Below are positions 1 to 8,239 of a stretch of 64,000 bases of DNA, one piece after another. A program made the translations under genes and the position numbers. The stretch spans positions 1 through 64,000 of the forward strand of contig CAYYZO010000011.1 in the NCBI GenBank assembly GCA_964476185.1. Reading direction: 5' to 3'. Source of the DNA: DATNBU01 sp964476185. GTDB lineage: Bacteria; Desulfobacterota; Binatia; UBA1149; CAITLU01. Numbering within the stretch: the first letter of the stretch is position 1; each line of letters begins with the position of its first letter. The notes under the pieces are model-generated. The model did not search any database. It worked only from the letters and a program-made list of their open reading frames with translations, and had not been told where the DNA came from.

Positions 1-263
1 TCGCGATCGCGCGCGCGATCGCGAAGAAGCCCGAGATCCTGCTCTGCGACGAACCGACCGGGGCGCTCGACAGCGAGACCGGGATCCTCGTGCTCGAGGC
101 GGTCGACCGCGTGAATCGCGAGCTTGGCGCGACCACGGCGATCATCACGCACAACCAGGTCGTCGCGGGTATGGCCGACCGCGTCGTCGAGCTCGCCGAC
201 GGCCGCATCGCCGAGACGCGCACGAACGCCACGCGGCTCTCGCCGCGGCAGATGGAGTGGTGA
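1..263 (+). CDS. ABC transporter ATP-binding protein (C-terminal part)
   Basis: The gene enters from the left edge; only the last 86 residues are present, in frame from base 3. The visible part has the Walker B/D-loop segment ILLCDEPTGALDS and the H-loop ITHN, which identifies an ABC nucleotide-binding domain of the LolD/MacB type. It would hydrolyse ATP at the inner face of the cytoplasmic membrane to power the permease encoded next. Its stop codon overlaps the permease GTG start by four bases (GTGA), so the two are translationally coupled. The Walker A motif and the start lie outside the window. The exported substrate cannot be read from the sequence. Confidence 0.93.
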   Translation, partial: AIARAIAKKPEILLCDEPTGALDSETGILVLEAVDRVNRELGATTAIITHNQVVAGMADRVVELADGRIAETRTNATRLSPRQMEW

Positions 264-2632
264 GGGTGCGCGCGCTCGACCGCAAGGTGTTGCGCGACCT
301 CTGGCGCCTTCGCTCGCAGGTGCTCGCGATCGGGGCCGTGATCGCCTCCGGCGTCGCCGTGCTCGTGATGTCGTTGTCCACGCTGGACGCGCTGTTCGCG
401 ACGACGGACGCCTACTACGACCGCTACCGCCTCGCCGAGGTCTTCGCGTCGCTGAAGCGCGCTCCCGAGCACGTCGCCGATCGCATCCGCGCGATCGACG
501 GCGTCCGCACGGTCGAGACCCGCGTCGTCGGCTACGCGACGCTGGACCTTGAGGGATTCGCCGAGCCGGTGATGGGCAAGCTGGTGTCGGTGCCGGCGGG
601 CGACGAGCCGCTGCTCAACCGCCTCGTGATTCGCAGCGGCCGCAGCGTGGAGTTCGGCGCGACCGACGAGGTCGTCCTGAACGAGCCGTTCGCCGACGCG
701 CACGGGCTCGGCCCCGGCGACCGGCTGCGGGCCGTGCTGCGCGGCAACCGGCGCACGCTGCGCGTGGTCGGGGTCGCGCTGTCGCCGGAGTACATCTACA
801 GCCTCGCGCCGGGCGCGCTGATGCCCGACGACGAGCGCTTCGGCGTGCTGTGGATGGGCCGCGAGACGCTCGAGGCGGCGTACGACCTCGACGGGGCGTT
901 CAACCAGGTCTCGCTCGAGCTCGACCGCGGCGTCGATCCGACGCCCGTCATCCGGCGCCTCGACCGCGTCCTCGAGCGCTACGGCGGCCTCGGGGCGATC
1001 CCGCGCGCGGACCAGCTGTCCAACTGGTTCGTGATGAACGAGATCGAGCAGCTCGAGACCATGTCGGAGATCCTGCCGGCGATCTTCCTCGTCGTCTCGG
1101 CGTTCCTGACGAACATGGTGCTCGGCCGCCTGATCGCGACCGAGCGACCGCAGATCGGCCTGTTGAAGGCCTTCGGCTACACGAACACGCAGGTCGGCGC
1201 GCACTACACGAAGATGGTGCTCGGCATCGCGGTGGTCGGAATCGTGTTCGGCATGCTGCTCGGAAGCTGGCTCGGGCGGATGAACACGCAGATGTACGCG
1301 CAGGTCTTCCGCTTCCCGCTGCTGCTGTACCGGCCGAGCGCGGACGGCTTCGGGATCGCCGCGCTCGCGAGCGTGGCGGCGGCGCTGGCCGGAGCCGCGA
1401 CGTCGGTGCTGCGCGCCGCGAACCTGCCGCCGGCGGCCGCGATGCAGCCGCCGGCGCCGCCGCTGTTCCGCCATCGCCGGCCGCGGCGCACGCGGACGTT
1501 CGCGTGGCTCGACCAGCCCACGCGCATCATCCTTCGCAACATCGTGCGCTGGCCGCACCGCGCGGGGCTGACGATCGTCGGGCTGGCGGCCTCGGTCGGC
1601 CTGCTCGTGCTCGCGCTCCAGTGGAGCGATTCGATCGCCTACCTCGCCGACACGTACTTCTTCCAGGCGCAGCGGCAGCACGTGATGGTCGGACTGGCCG
1701 AGACCCGGTCGACGACCGTGCTGCGTGATTTCGAGCACCTGCCGGGCGTTCTCTCGGCCGAGCCGATGCGGATGGTCCGGGCCGACTTCACGGTCGGGAC
1801 GGCCCGTCACCGAGGCAGCGTCACGGGAGTGACCGGCGACGCGCACCTGCAGCCGATCTACGACGACCTGCGCGACGCGATCGTGGAGCCGCCCGAGGAC
1901 GGGCTCGTGCTCGCGTCGGCGCTCGCCGACAAGCTCGGGGTCGGCCCCGGCGACCTCGTGGACCTTCGCGTGCTCGAAGGCCGGCGCCCGGAAGTGCGCC
2001 TGCCGGTGGTCGCGCTCGTCGAGACCTGGATCGGTATGCCCGCCTGGATGCACGCCGCCGCGCTCGACCGGCTGATGAAGGAGCGCGCGAGCACGGGGTA
2101 CGTGAACCTGCTGGTCGATCGCACGCGCGAGGCCGAGCTCTACCGGGAGCTCAAGGAACTGCCGATGGCCTCGGCCGTCATGCTCCGGCAGGCGGCGATC
2201 GACTCGTTCTACGAAACCATCGCCGAGCACCTGATGGTCTTCGTGTCGATGTTCTCGGCGCTGGCGTGCGTGCTGGGGTTCGGGGTCGCCTACAACAGCA
2301 CCCGCATCGCGTTGTCGGAGCGGGGACGCGAGCTGGCGACCCTTCGCGTGCTCGGGTTCAGTCGTGCGGAGACAGCCTATATCCTGCTCGGCGAGGTCGC
2401 GGTGCTCGCGGCGGTGGCGCTCCCGGTCGGGTGCGTGCTGGGGACCTGGTTGTCGGGACTGATGACCGCGCTGTTCCGCACCGAGCTCTACCGTGTGCCG
2501 TTCGTGATCGAGCCTTCGACGTACGGCACGGCGGCGCTGGTCGCGATCGGATCGACAGCGGCCTCGATGGTGGTCGTCGGCCGTCGCATCGCGCGGCTCG
2601 ACCTCATCGAAGTGCTGAAGACGCGGGAGTGA
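260..2632 (+). CDS. FtsX-family ABC transporter permease (double FtsX domain)
   Basis: This is a 790-residue membrane protein with the duplicated FtsX layout: a first transmembrane helix near residues 20-44, a large extracytoplasmic domain (about 45-265), then three helices (about 270-390). This is repeated with a helix near 436-455, a second periplasmic domain, and three C-terminal helices (about 665-785). The architecture fits LolC/MacB-like mechanotransmission permeases that couple cytoplasmic ATP hydrolysis to periplasmic work. I chose the GTG at 260 because it overlaps the ATPase stop as GTGA; the GTG at 257 is an alternative. It is followed by an HlyD-type adaptor with another GTGA overlap, which makes a three-gene exporter operon. 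The substrate is unknown. Confidence 0.92.
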   Translation: MRVRALDRKVLRDLWRLRSQVLAIGAVIASGVAVLVMSLSTLDALFATTDAYYDRYRLAEVFASLKRAPEHVADRIRAIDGVRTVETRVVGYATLDLEGFAEPVMGKLVSVPAGDEPLLNRLVIRSGRSVEFGATDEVVLNEPFADAHGLGPGDRLRAVLRGNRRTLRVVGVALSPEYIYSLAPGALMPDDERFGVLWMGRETLEAAYDLDGAFNQVSLELDRGVDPTPVIRRLDRVLERYGGLGAIPRADQLSNWFVMNEIEQLETMSEILPAIFLVVSAFLTNMVLGRLIATERPQIGLLKAFGYTNTQVGAHYTKMVLGIAVVGIVFGMLLGSWLGRMNTQMYAQVFRFPLLLYRPSADGFGIAALASVAAALAGAATSVLRAANLPPAAAMQPPAPPLFRHRRPRRTRTFAWLDQPTRIILRNIVRWPHRAGLTIVGLAASVGLLVLALQWSDSIAYLADTYFFQAQRQHVMVGLAETRSTTVLRDFEHLPGVLSAEPMRMVRADFTVGTARHRGSVTGVTGDAHLQPIYDDLRDAIVEPPEDGLVLASALADKLGVGPGDLVDLRVLEGRRPEVRLPVVALVETWIGMPAWMHAAALDRLMKERASTGYVNLLVDRTREAELYRELKELPMASAVMLRQAAIDSFYETIAEHLMVFVSMFSALACVLGFGVAYNSTRIALSERGRELATLRVLGFSRAETAYILLGEVAVLAAVALPVGCVLGTWLSGLMTALFRTELYRVPFVIEPSTYGTAALVAIGSTAASMVVVGRRIARLDLIEVLKTRE

Positions 2633-3840
2633 ACGTGAACGCTCAGGCGCGAAGACTTCTCACCTGGACCCCGGTCGCCGTGGCGATCGCCCTCGGCCTC
2701 GCGTGGGCGTTCGCGCCGCGCCCGGTCGTCGTCGACCTGCACGTCGCCGAGCGCGGCCCGCTCGTCGTGACCGTGGACGAAGAGGGCGAGACGCGCGTGC
2801 ACGACGTCTTCGGGCTGTCGGCGCCGGTGGCCGGCCACCTGCTCCGCATCGATGCCCACGTCGGCGACCCGGTCGTCGCGAACGAGACCGTGCTCGCGCG
2901 CATCGAGCCGCTCGAGCCGGCGTTCCTCGACCCGCGCAGCGAGACGCAGGCGCGCGCCGCGGTGCACGCCGCGGAGTCGGCGCTCGAGCTGGCGCGCGCC
3001 GAGATCGAGCAGGCGCGCGCCGAGTTCGAGTTCTCGCGGGCCGAGTTCGAGCGCGCGCGGGAACTCAAGAAGAGCGGAACGATCTCCGAGCGCGAGTCCG
3101 ACGAGGCCCAGCGGCGCTACCGGGCCGCCACCGCGGCGCTCGCGACGGCCGAGGCCGCCGTCCAGGTGCGCGCGTCCGAGCTCGAACGGGCGCGCGCCGA
3201 GCTGCTCGGCCCGGCCGAGGCGCGCGAGCGCGGCGGGCGAAGCGGCTCCATCGCGGTCCGGGCCCCGCGCGGCGGGAACGTGCTGCGCATCCCGAACGAG
3301 AGCGAGCGCGTCGTCGCGGCGGGCGAGCTTCTTGTCGAGATCGGGGACCCGGCGGACCTCGAGATCGTCGCCGACTTCCTCTCGACCGACGCGGTCAAGG
3401 TCGGCGCGGGCCAGCGGGTGCTGATCGAGCGCTGGGGACTCGACCGCACGATCGAGGGCCGCGTCCGGCGCGTCGAGCCGTACGGTTTCACGAAGGTCTC
3501 GGCGCTCGGCATCGAGGAGCAGCGCGTGAACGTGATCATCGACTTCACGAGCCCGCGCGAGTCGTGGGACCGGCTGGGGCACGGCTACCAGGTCGAGGCG
3601 CGGGTCGTGCTCTGGGAGGCCGAGGATGTCGTCCGGGTGCCGCTGACGGCGCTGTTCCGCGACGGCGAGCGCTGGGCGCTGTTCGTCGACGACGGCGGCC
3701 GCGCCGAACTGCGCCACGTGGAGGTCGGCCACCGCAACGGCGTGAGCGCGGAGATCACGGCCGGCCTGGACGCCGGCGAGCTCGTCGTCCTGCACCCGAG
3801 CAATCGCGTCACGGGCGGCGTGCGCATCGCGCCTCGCTGA
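2629..3840 (+). CDS. HlyD/MacA-family periplasmic adaptor subunit
   Basis: This 403-residue protein has an N-terminal membrane anchor (about residues 8-24) followed by a biotinyl-lipoyl-like half-motif (VTVDEEGETRVHDVFGLSAPVAG). A long helical hairpin rich in Ala, Glu and Arg spans about residues 100-195 (AEIEQARAEFEFSRAEFERA), then come the second lipoyl half and beta-barrel domains. This is the layout of membrane fusion proteins that bridge inner-membrane ABC exporters to an outer-membrane channel. The GTG at 2629 overlaps the permease stop by four bases; a second GTG lies six bases later. No outer-membrane TolC-like gene is visible nearby. Confidence 0.92.
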   Translation: MNVNAQARRLLTWTPVAVAIALGLAWAFAPRPVVVDLHVAERGPLVVTVDEEGETRVHDVFGLSAPVAGHLLRIDAHVGDPVVANETVLARIEPLEPAFLDPRSETQARAAVHAAESALELARAEIEQARAEFEFSRAEFERARELKKSGTISERESDEAQRRYRAATAALATAEAAVQVRASELERARAELLGPAEARERGGRSGSIAVRAPRGGNVLRIPNESERVVAAGELLVEIGDPADLEIVADFLSTDAVKVGAGQRVLIERWGLDRTIEGRVRRVEPYGFTKVSALGIEEQRVNVIIDFTSPRESWDRLGHGYQVEARVVLWEAEDVVRVPLTALFRDGERWALFVDDGGRAELRHVEVGHRNGVSAEITAGLDAGELVVLHPSNRVTGGVRIAPR

Positions 3841-3869
3841 GATCCGGGCCGGATCCCGGGGGAGAGATC

Positions 3870-4760
3870 ATGGACCGCACGTTCGGCAGCGTCACCGTCG
3901 TCCTCGGCGACAAGAACGGGAAGTACCCGCACGGCAACTCGATCTTCGTGCGCGGGCGCGAACGCGTCGCGGTGCTCGATCCGTCGCTCGCGCTCGTCGA
4001 GCGGGCCCCCGAGTTCCGCGACGCCGCCGATCTCGTGGTGCTGAGCCACGTGCACGAGGACCACGTGGCCGGCCTCGGCCTGTTCCCGCGAGCCGAGGTC
4101 CACGCGCACCGCGAGGACGTGGACGGCATCCGCTCGATGGACGGCCTGCTCGCCATGTACGGCTACGAGATGCCGCCCGACGGCCTCAAGGATTGGCTGG
4201 TCGACTCGTTCCACTACGCGCCGCGCCCCGACGCGCGCGCGTTCGAGGACGGGGCGGTGTTCGACCTCGGCGGAGCGAGCGTGCGCGCGATCCATCTTCC
4301 GGGGCACACGCGCGGGCATTCGGTGCTGCTCGCCGAGCCCGAGGGCGTGCTCTTCCTCGGCGACATCGACCTGACGGGCTTCGGTCCCTACTACGGCGAT
4401 GCATGGTCGGACCTCGAGGATTTCGAGCGTTCGCTCGCGCGCATCGCGTTGATCCCGGCGCGCGCGTGGGTCTCGTTCCACCACGTCGGCGTGATCGAGG
4501 ACCGCGCCGTGTTCGAGGAGAAGCTCGCGCGCTTCGCGGGCCGCATCGCCGAGCGCGACGCGGCGATCCACGAGTACCTGGCCGGCGAATCGCGCACGCT
4601 CGCCGAGATGGTCGCGCACCGCTTCCTGTACCCGGCCCACGCCACGCTGCCGTTCGTCGACGCGGTCGAGAAGCGCACGATCGAGCAGCACCTGCGCCGC
4701 GGCGTCGCGGCCGGGACGATTCGCGAGGAAGACGGCCGCTGGCGCGCCGTCAGGCCTTGA
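3870..4760 (+). CDS. metallo-beta-lactamase-fold hydrolase
   Basis: This 296-residue protein carries the metal-binding motif HxHxDH (H60, H62, D64, H65 in SHVHEDHVAG). Further ligands are expected in HLPGHTRGH and in the GDIDLTG segment, and a late histidine lies in HHVGV. The fold supports a binuclear zinc or iron hydrolase, but the substrate cannot be assigned. The C-terminal 80 residues look like the winged helical extension found in many such hydrolases. The ATG at 3870 follows a GGGGAG ribosome-binding site. It sits 29 bases after the exporter operon, so it may be co-transcribed. Its 3' end overlaps the convergent nitroreductase gene by 11 bases. Confidence 0.88.
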   Translation: MDRTFGSVTVVLGDKNGKYPHGNSIFVRGRERVAVLDPSLALVERAPEFRDAADLVVLSHVHEDHVAGLGLFPRAEVHAHREDVDGIRSMDGLLAMYGYEMPPDGLKDWLVDSFHYAPRPDARAFEDGAVFDLGGASVRAIHLPGHTRGHSVLLAEPEGVLFLGDIDLTGFGPYYGDAWSDLEDFERSLARIALIPARAWVSFHHVGVIEDRAVFEEKLARFAGRIAERDAAIHEYLAGESRTLAEMVAHRFLYPAHATLPFVDAVEKRTIEQHLRRGVAAGTIREEDGRWRAVRP

Positions 4761-5232
4761 CCTTCTCCTTCGCTCCCTGCGGCTCGAGGATGACGACCGG
4801 GATGCGGCGCTCGGTCATCGACTGGTACGCGTCGTAGGGCGGGTAGATCTCGGCCATCTGCTTCCACAGGCGGTCGCGTTCGGCGCCCTCGGGGCAGGTG
4901 CTCGCGACCGCGTCGAAGCGCTCGGTGCCGACCTGGACGCGCACGTGCGGGTCGGCCGACAGGTTGAGGTACCAGTCCGGGTGTGTCGGCGTGCCGCCGC
5001 GCGAGGCGATGATCACGTAGCGCCCGCCGGTCTCGCCGTAGATCAGCGGCACCGTGATCTTGCGGCCGCTCTTGCGGCCCTTCGTCAGGAGCAGCAGGCA
5101 CGGCAGCGGCCCGGGGCCGCCGACCGGCGTCGAATCCCAGATGTGCCCTTCGGTGCCGCCGCTCTCCAGGTACTGGCGCACGTGGCTCGAGATCCAGTCG
5201 GGCAGGTGCTCGGGGACGGTGAAATCGCTCAT
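4750..5232 (-). CDS. deazaflavin-dependent nitroreductase family protein
   Basis: This 160-residue protein resembles the F420/deazaflavin-dependent nitroreductase (Ddn) family. Typical blocks are LLLTKGRKSGRKITVPLIYG, YVIIASRGGTPTHPDWYLNL and the A-x-R-x-R-L-W-like segment ERDRLWKQMAEIYPPYDAYQ. Family members bind F420 or related flavins and reduce varied substrates, and some are membrane-associated quinone reductases. I chose the ATG at 5232 because a GAGGAGG-type ribosome-binding site precedes it; in-frame extension upstream lacks family sequence. If functional, it implies that the host makes or uses a deazaflavin, which is a useful lineage hint. No F420 biosynthesis gene is in the window. 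Confidence 0.87.
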   Translation of the reverse strand: MSDFTVPEHLPDWISSHVRQYLESGGTEGHIWDSTPVGGPGPLPCLLLLTKGRKSGRKITVPLIYGETGGRYVIIASRGGTPTHPDWYLNLSADPHVRVQVGTERFDAVASTCPEGAERDRLWKQMAEIYPPYDAYQSMTERRIPVVILEPQGAKEKVKA

Positions 5233-5306
5233 GGGTCTTCCTCCTCTTCGTCTGCGACCGATGCTTTCGCTCCATTCGCCGGGAGGCGCAAGCGACGGGC
5301 CGCGGA

Positions 5307-5882
5307 TCAGCGCGGGCGCGGAGGAAAGAGGGTCGCGACGTCGACCAGCACGTCGTCGAAGCCGGGGACTTCGAGCCGGGATTCGACGCGGTGCCGCGAC
5401 ACGAGCGAGTAGGCGCGCCGCTGCGGATTCGGCCGGCGATGCACCTCGACCCACTCTTCGACGGGCTGCACGATCCAGTACGCCTCGACGCCGGCCGCGG
5501 CGTAGATGGCCGTCTTGGTCAGGCGGTCCTGCGACACCGTTGCGATCGCGATCTCGACGACGAGGCGGGCCGTTCCCGGATGGCGCGCGACGTAGTCCTG
5601 CTCCCGGCCGCCGAGGACGGCGATGTCGGGTTCCGGGACGCTCGTCGGTCCCGCCACGAGCGGCATCTGCACGCGGATCACCGTCGCTTCGGGAAGCACT
5701 GAGCGCAAGGCCTGTTCGACGCGGTACACCGCCGCCGCGTGCACGGGCGACTGCGGCGCCATCGCGACGATGAGGCCGTCGAGGAGCTCGGTGCGTTCGC
5801 CTTCGGGCAACAGGCCGTCGTCGGCCAGCGCGAAGTATCGCGCCACGTCGTAGCGCGTGACGAACGACTCGGGGGACGGCAT
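5307..5882 (-). CDS. Uma2-family endonuclease-fold protein (DUF820)
   Basis: This 191-residue protein shows the Uma2 pattern: an N-terminal YFALADDGLLPEGERTELLDG block, the acidic EPDIAVLGG strand, LVVEIA followed by DRLTKTAIYAAAGVEAYWIVQP, and a C-terminal VPGFDDVLVD tail. The D, E and K residues match the PD-(D/E)XK nuclease core of this family. Its biological role is largely unknown, although the family is expanded in cyanobacteria and in some soil lineages. The gene stands alone on the minus strand, 75 bases upstream of the nitroreductase gene. Its upstream region runs straight into the assembly gap, so its promoter may be partly missing. Confidence 0.86.
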   Translation of the reverse strand: MPSPESFVTRYDVARYFALADDGLLPEGERTELLDGLIVAMAPQSPVHAAAVYRVEQALRSVLPEATVIRVQMPLVAGPTSVPEPDIAVLGGREQDYVARHPGTARLVVEIAIATVSQDRLTKTAIYAAAGVEAYWIVQPVEEWVEVHRRPNPQRRAYSLVSRHRVESRLEVPGFDDVLVDVATLFPPRPR

Positions 5883-5894
5883 GGCGCGAGCATG

Positions 5895-5949
5895 GACCGT
5901 CGCCGTTCGCGCGGCAAGGGCGCGACGCGGGTCATGACATCCGTGGTCT
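5895..5949. repeat. 55-bp duplicate flanking gap 1 (left copy)
   Basis: These 55 bases are identical to 6050-6104 on the far side of the N run. The pattern fits two contig ends sharing a 55-mer that were scaffolded instead of merged. It is probably an assembly artefact rather than a biological repeat. Confidence 0.9.
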
Positions 5950-6049
5950 NNNNNNNNNNNNNNNNNNNNNNNNNNNNNNNNNNNNNNNNNNNNNNNNNNN
6001 NNNNNNNNNNNNNNNNNNNNNNNNNNNNNNNNNNNNNNNNNNNNNNNNN
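5950..6049. other. assembly gap 1 (100 N)
   Basis: Exactly 100 N, a conventional placeholder length. It is flanked by identical 55-bp sequences, so the true gap is probably zero and one 55-bp copy is redundant. It lies between the Uma2 and DUF4160 genes and breaks no recognisable gene. Confidence 0.98.
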
Positions 6050-6104
6050 GACCGTCGCCGTTCGCGCGGCAAGGGCGCGACGCGGGTCATGACATCCGTG
6101 GTCT
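6050..6104. repeat. 55-bp duplicate flanking gap 1 (right copy)
   Basis: Identical to 5895-5949; see the left copy. Merging the two would place the DUF4160 gene about 120 bases from the start of the divergent Uma2 gene. Confidence 0.9.
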
Positions 6105-6159
6105 GACGAGCCGCTTCGAACGATGGTACGGCTCTCCTCGTCGCTGGAGGGAGTCGCTC

Positions 6160-6402
6160 GTGCCGGAGATCGCGAGGTTCTTCGGGATCGTCGTTCGGAT
6201 GTACGCGGAGCCGGGTGCGACGCACCATCGCCCGCATATCCACGTGAGCCATCAGGATTCCCGCGCGGTGGTCGCGATCGATCCCGAGGCCGACACGCTG
6301 GTGTGGCCGAACGGCGCCGATTTCGACCCTGCGACGCTTCACGACTGGCCGACCGAAGGTCCGCGAATGGCGGAGCACGCGGCGCGCTGGCGGTCGGCGT
6401 GA
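6160..6402 (+). CDS. DUF4160 domain protein
   Basis: This small 80-residue protein begins PEIARFFGIVVRMYAEPG, followed by HHRPHIHVSHQDSRAVVAI, which is the DUF4160 signature. A GTG start at 6160 follows a GGAGGGA ribosome-binding site. DUF4160 genes are often paired with a DUF2442 gene in what are thought to be toxin-antitoxin-like modules. No DUF2442 partner is visible here, because the next gene is convergent. Function is unknown. The gene lies next to the assembly gap, but its own sequence is intact. Confidence 0.82.
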   Translation: MPEIARFFGIVVRMYAEPGATHHRPHIHVSHQDSRAVVAIDPEADTLVWPNGADFDPATLHDWPTEGPRMAEHAARWRSA

Positions 6403-6472
6403 TCGGGAGCCCTCCGTTCGTTCCCCTCGGTCTCGTACGTAGCGTTCCAGTCCGGCTTGGCGGGCGGGCTCG

Positions 6473-7294
6473 TCACGCCGGCGGGAAATATCGCCCCTCG
6501 AGGTAGTCCAGGTAGGCTTCGTGCCCTGCCGGGCACAGGTTCTTCATGCGGCCGAAGACGTCCTGGTACGTCTCGGCCGTGAAGCGGGGAGCGTCCGGGC
6601 CGATCGCCGAGGCGAACTGTTCCAGCTCCGCGGCGTGCAGATCGCCGATCTCTCCTTCGGCGCGGTACCACAGGCAGTGAAGGCGCCACGGCCTGCCGCA
6701 GTTCGCGAGGCCGAGCATGTGTTTCAGCAGTTGCGCGGCGTCGAGCACGCGAAAACGCGTCGGATTCCCCCGCAACTCCTCGGCCAGGCGTTGGCACCCC
6801 GGGAGCCCTTTGGCGCTCCACGTCCCGGTCTGCTCGAAGTACGCATCGCGAAGGACGCCGTTCTTGTTCGAGCCGCTGTACGGCTCCGTGAACTTGCTCT
6901 CGATCGCGACGACCCCGCCTCCAGCCTCGTCGAGGACGACGTCAAGGTTCGGGGCGTTTCCCCGCAGCCCCGTCGGGAACTTCGCTTCGAACTGCAGGCC
7001 AGCGAGTTCGCCGGTCCCGAAGAGCCTCGAGAGTATCGAGAGATCTCGGCTGCGCCAGTAGTCGAAGAAGTTGCAGGCGAGCATCGACGAGGAGTGCAGC
7101 GCCTGCGCCTTGCCGGGTTGGCCCTCCGTGCCGAGTTCCCCGCCGTCGCCCGAAAGCAGTTCTTCCCGGGTCGATGGCGAGAGGGGGCGGAAGAGGTTGT
7201 CGTCGAGCGCTCGGCAGTAGCCGTTCCCGTCGATGTCGAGGGAACGACGTTCGGCCCACGCACGCTGCGCCTGCTGGATGGTCTTGCGGGACAT
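6473..7294 (-). CDS. PD-(D/E)XK nuclease-like protein (PGN_0703-type)
   Basis: This 273-residue protein has a nuclease-like core: NLDVVLDEAGGGVVAIESKF supplies the D...E-x-K arrangement. It also has W/F-rich segments such as NFFDYWRSRDLS and a C-terminal YQDVFGRMKNLCPAGHEAYLDYLEGRYF. The whole resembles the PGN_0703 family of putative restriction endonucleases. No methyltransferase is adjacent, so a classical restriction-modification unit is not evident. It could be an orphan defence or repair nuclease. The ATG at 7294 follows an AGGAGA ribosome-binding site. It is transcribed divergently from the MerR-like gene across a 138-base shared upstream region. Confidence 0.7.
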   Translation of the reverse strand: MSRKTIQQAQRAWAERRSLDIDGNGYCRALDDNLFRPLSPSTREELLSGDGGELGTEGQPGKAQALHSSSMLACNFFDYWRSRDLSILSRLFGTGELAGLQFEAKFPTGLRGNAPNLDVVLDEAGGGVVAIESKFTEPYSGSNKNGVLRDAYFEQTGTWSAKGLPGCQRLAEELRGNPTRFRVLDAAQLLKHMLGLANCGRPWRLHCLWYRAEGEIGDLHAAELEQFASAIGPDAPRFTAETYQDVFGRMKNLCPAGHEAYLDYLEGRYFPPA

Positions 7295-7432
7295 TCGCGG
7301 TTTCTCCTGACGGCAGTGTCGTGGATCGCGCGACCGGGCACCAGCGGGTTGCCGGTCCGCGACTTCGAAAACCCGCCCGGACCTGTGTCGCGCGGCACGG
7401 AAAGTCGCCATGGCGAGTTGTAGGGTGCGTCC

Positions 7433-8239
7433 GTGGCCGACGACGCGCGCTATTCGCTCCGTGAACTCGAACGTCTGTCGGGTGTTCCCGCGCGGCAGAT
7501 CCGCGAGCTGATCCGGCTGGCCGTCGTTCCGGGGGCGTCGTCGGGCGGGCGCGGCGCGACGTACGGGCGCGAGCATCTCGACCGGCTGCGCGCCTGGAAG
7601 CGGCTTCGCGCCGAGGCTCCGGCCGGCACCACGACCGAGAGCCTTCGCGTGCTGCTCGAACGACTGCAGGACGCGAGGCTGCTCGGCGGAGTGGCCGACG
7701 GAAAGCTCCCGTTCACGCTCGTGGACGACAACGGCGATGGCGACGCCTCGCCGCCGCGCGCGATGCCGGAAGGGAACAGGATGCCGGCCGCGCCGGAACC
7801 GGCTGCCGAGCCGCCGCAGGGGCGCAACGAAGGCGCGCTCCAGTACCTGCGAAGCGTTCGGGAGTCCCCGGAACGGTACGCGCGGATGCCTCGGGCTGCC
7901 GATTCGGTCGCGCGACCGCGCCCGTCGCCGGAACCCGTCGCTCGCCTGGCCGTCGGGAAGACGACGCTTCGCGGACGGCTCGAGGTGAACCTGCAGGCCG
8001 CGCAGCGCTCGCGCGCATCGTTCGCGCTGCAACGCCTGCACGAGGCCCTGGCTGGGCTCGAGCCCGAACAGGCTGCGCCGGCGCGCCCGTCGTCGCGCGC
8101 CGACCCGTGGCTGCGCGTGGCCGTCGGCCGCGATCTCGAGATTGCGGCACGAGGTCCGCTCGAAGGCGACGACGTGCGATTGCTCGAGGCGGTCGCGCAG
8201 CTGCTGCAACAGACGATCTACCGAAGGAGAACCCCATGA
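7433..8239 (+). CDS. MerR-family DNA-binding protein
   Basis: This 268-residue protein has an N-terminal MerR-type winged helix (about residues 7-60: YSLRELERLSGVPARQIRELIRLAVVPG...YGREHLDRLRAWKRL). An Ala/Pro-rich low-complexity middle and a C-terminal domain without recognised motifs (about 180-268) follow. No cysteine or other metal-sensor motif typical of MerR or CueR is visible. The start is a GTG. Its stop overlaps the ATG of the VWA gene (ATGA), so the two proteins are translationally coupled and likely work together. The C-terminal half (LRVAVGRDLEIAARGPLEGDDVRLLEAVAQLLQ) may be an effector or interaction domain; this is inference. Confidence 0.8.
   Translation: MADDARYSLRELERLSGVPARQIRELIRLAVVPGASSGGRGATYGREHLDRLRAWKRLRAEAPAGTTTESLRVLLERLQDARLLGGVADGKLPFTLVDDNGDGDASPPRAMPEGNRMPAAPEPAAEPPQGRNEGALQYLRSVRESPERYARMPRAADSVARPRPSPEPVARLAVGKTTLRGRLEVNLQAAQRSRASFALQRLHEALAGLEPEQAAPARPSSRADPWLRVAVGRDLEIAARGPLEGDDVRLLEAVAQLLQQTIYRRRTP

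Noticed and set aside
2488..3795. 435-codon open frame opposite the HlyD gene
   Set aside because: Composition and position make it a mirror of the coiled-coil codons; the plus-strand gene is coupled to its neighbours.
5895..6104. Direct repeat around the first N run as an insertion site duplication
   Set aside because: The 55-bp length is identical at the second gap, and both gaps are exactly 100 N, so assembly overlap is the simpler explanation.
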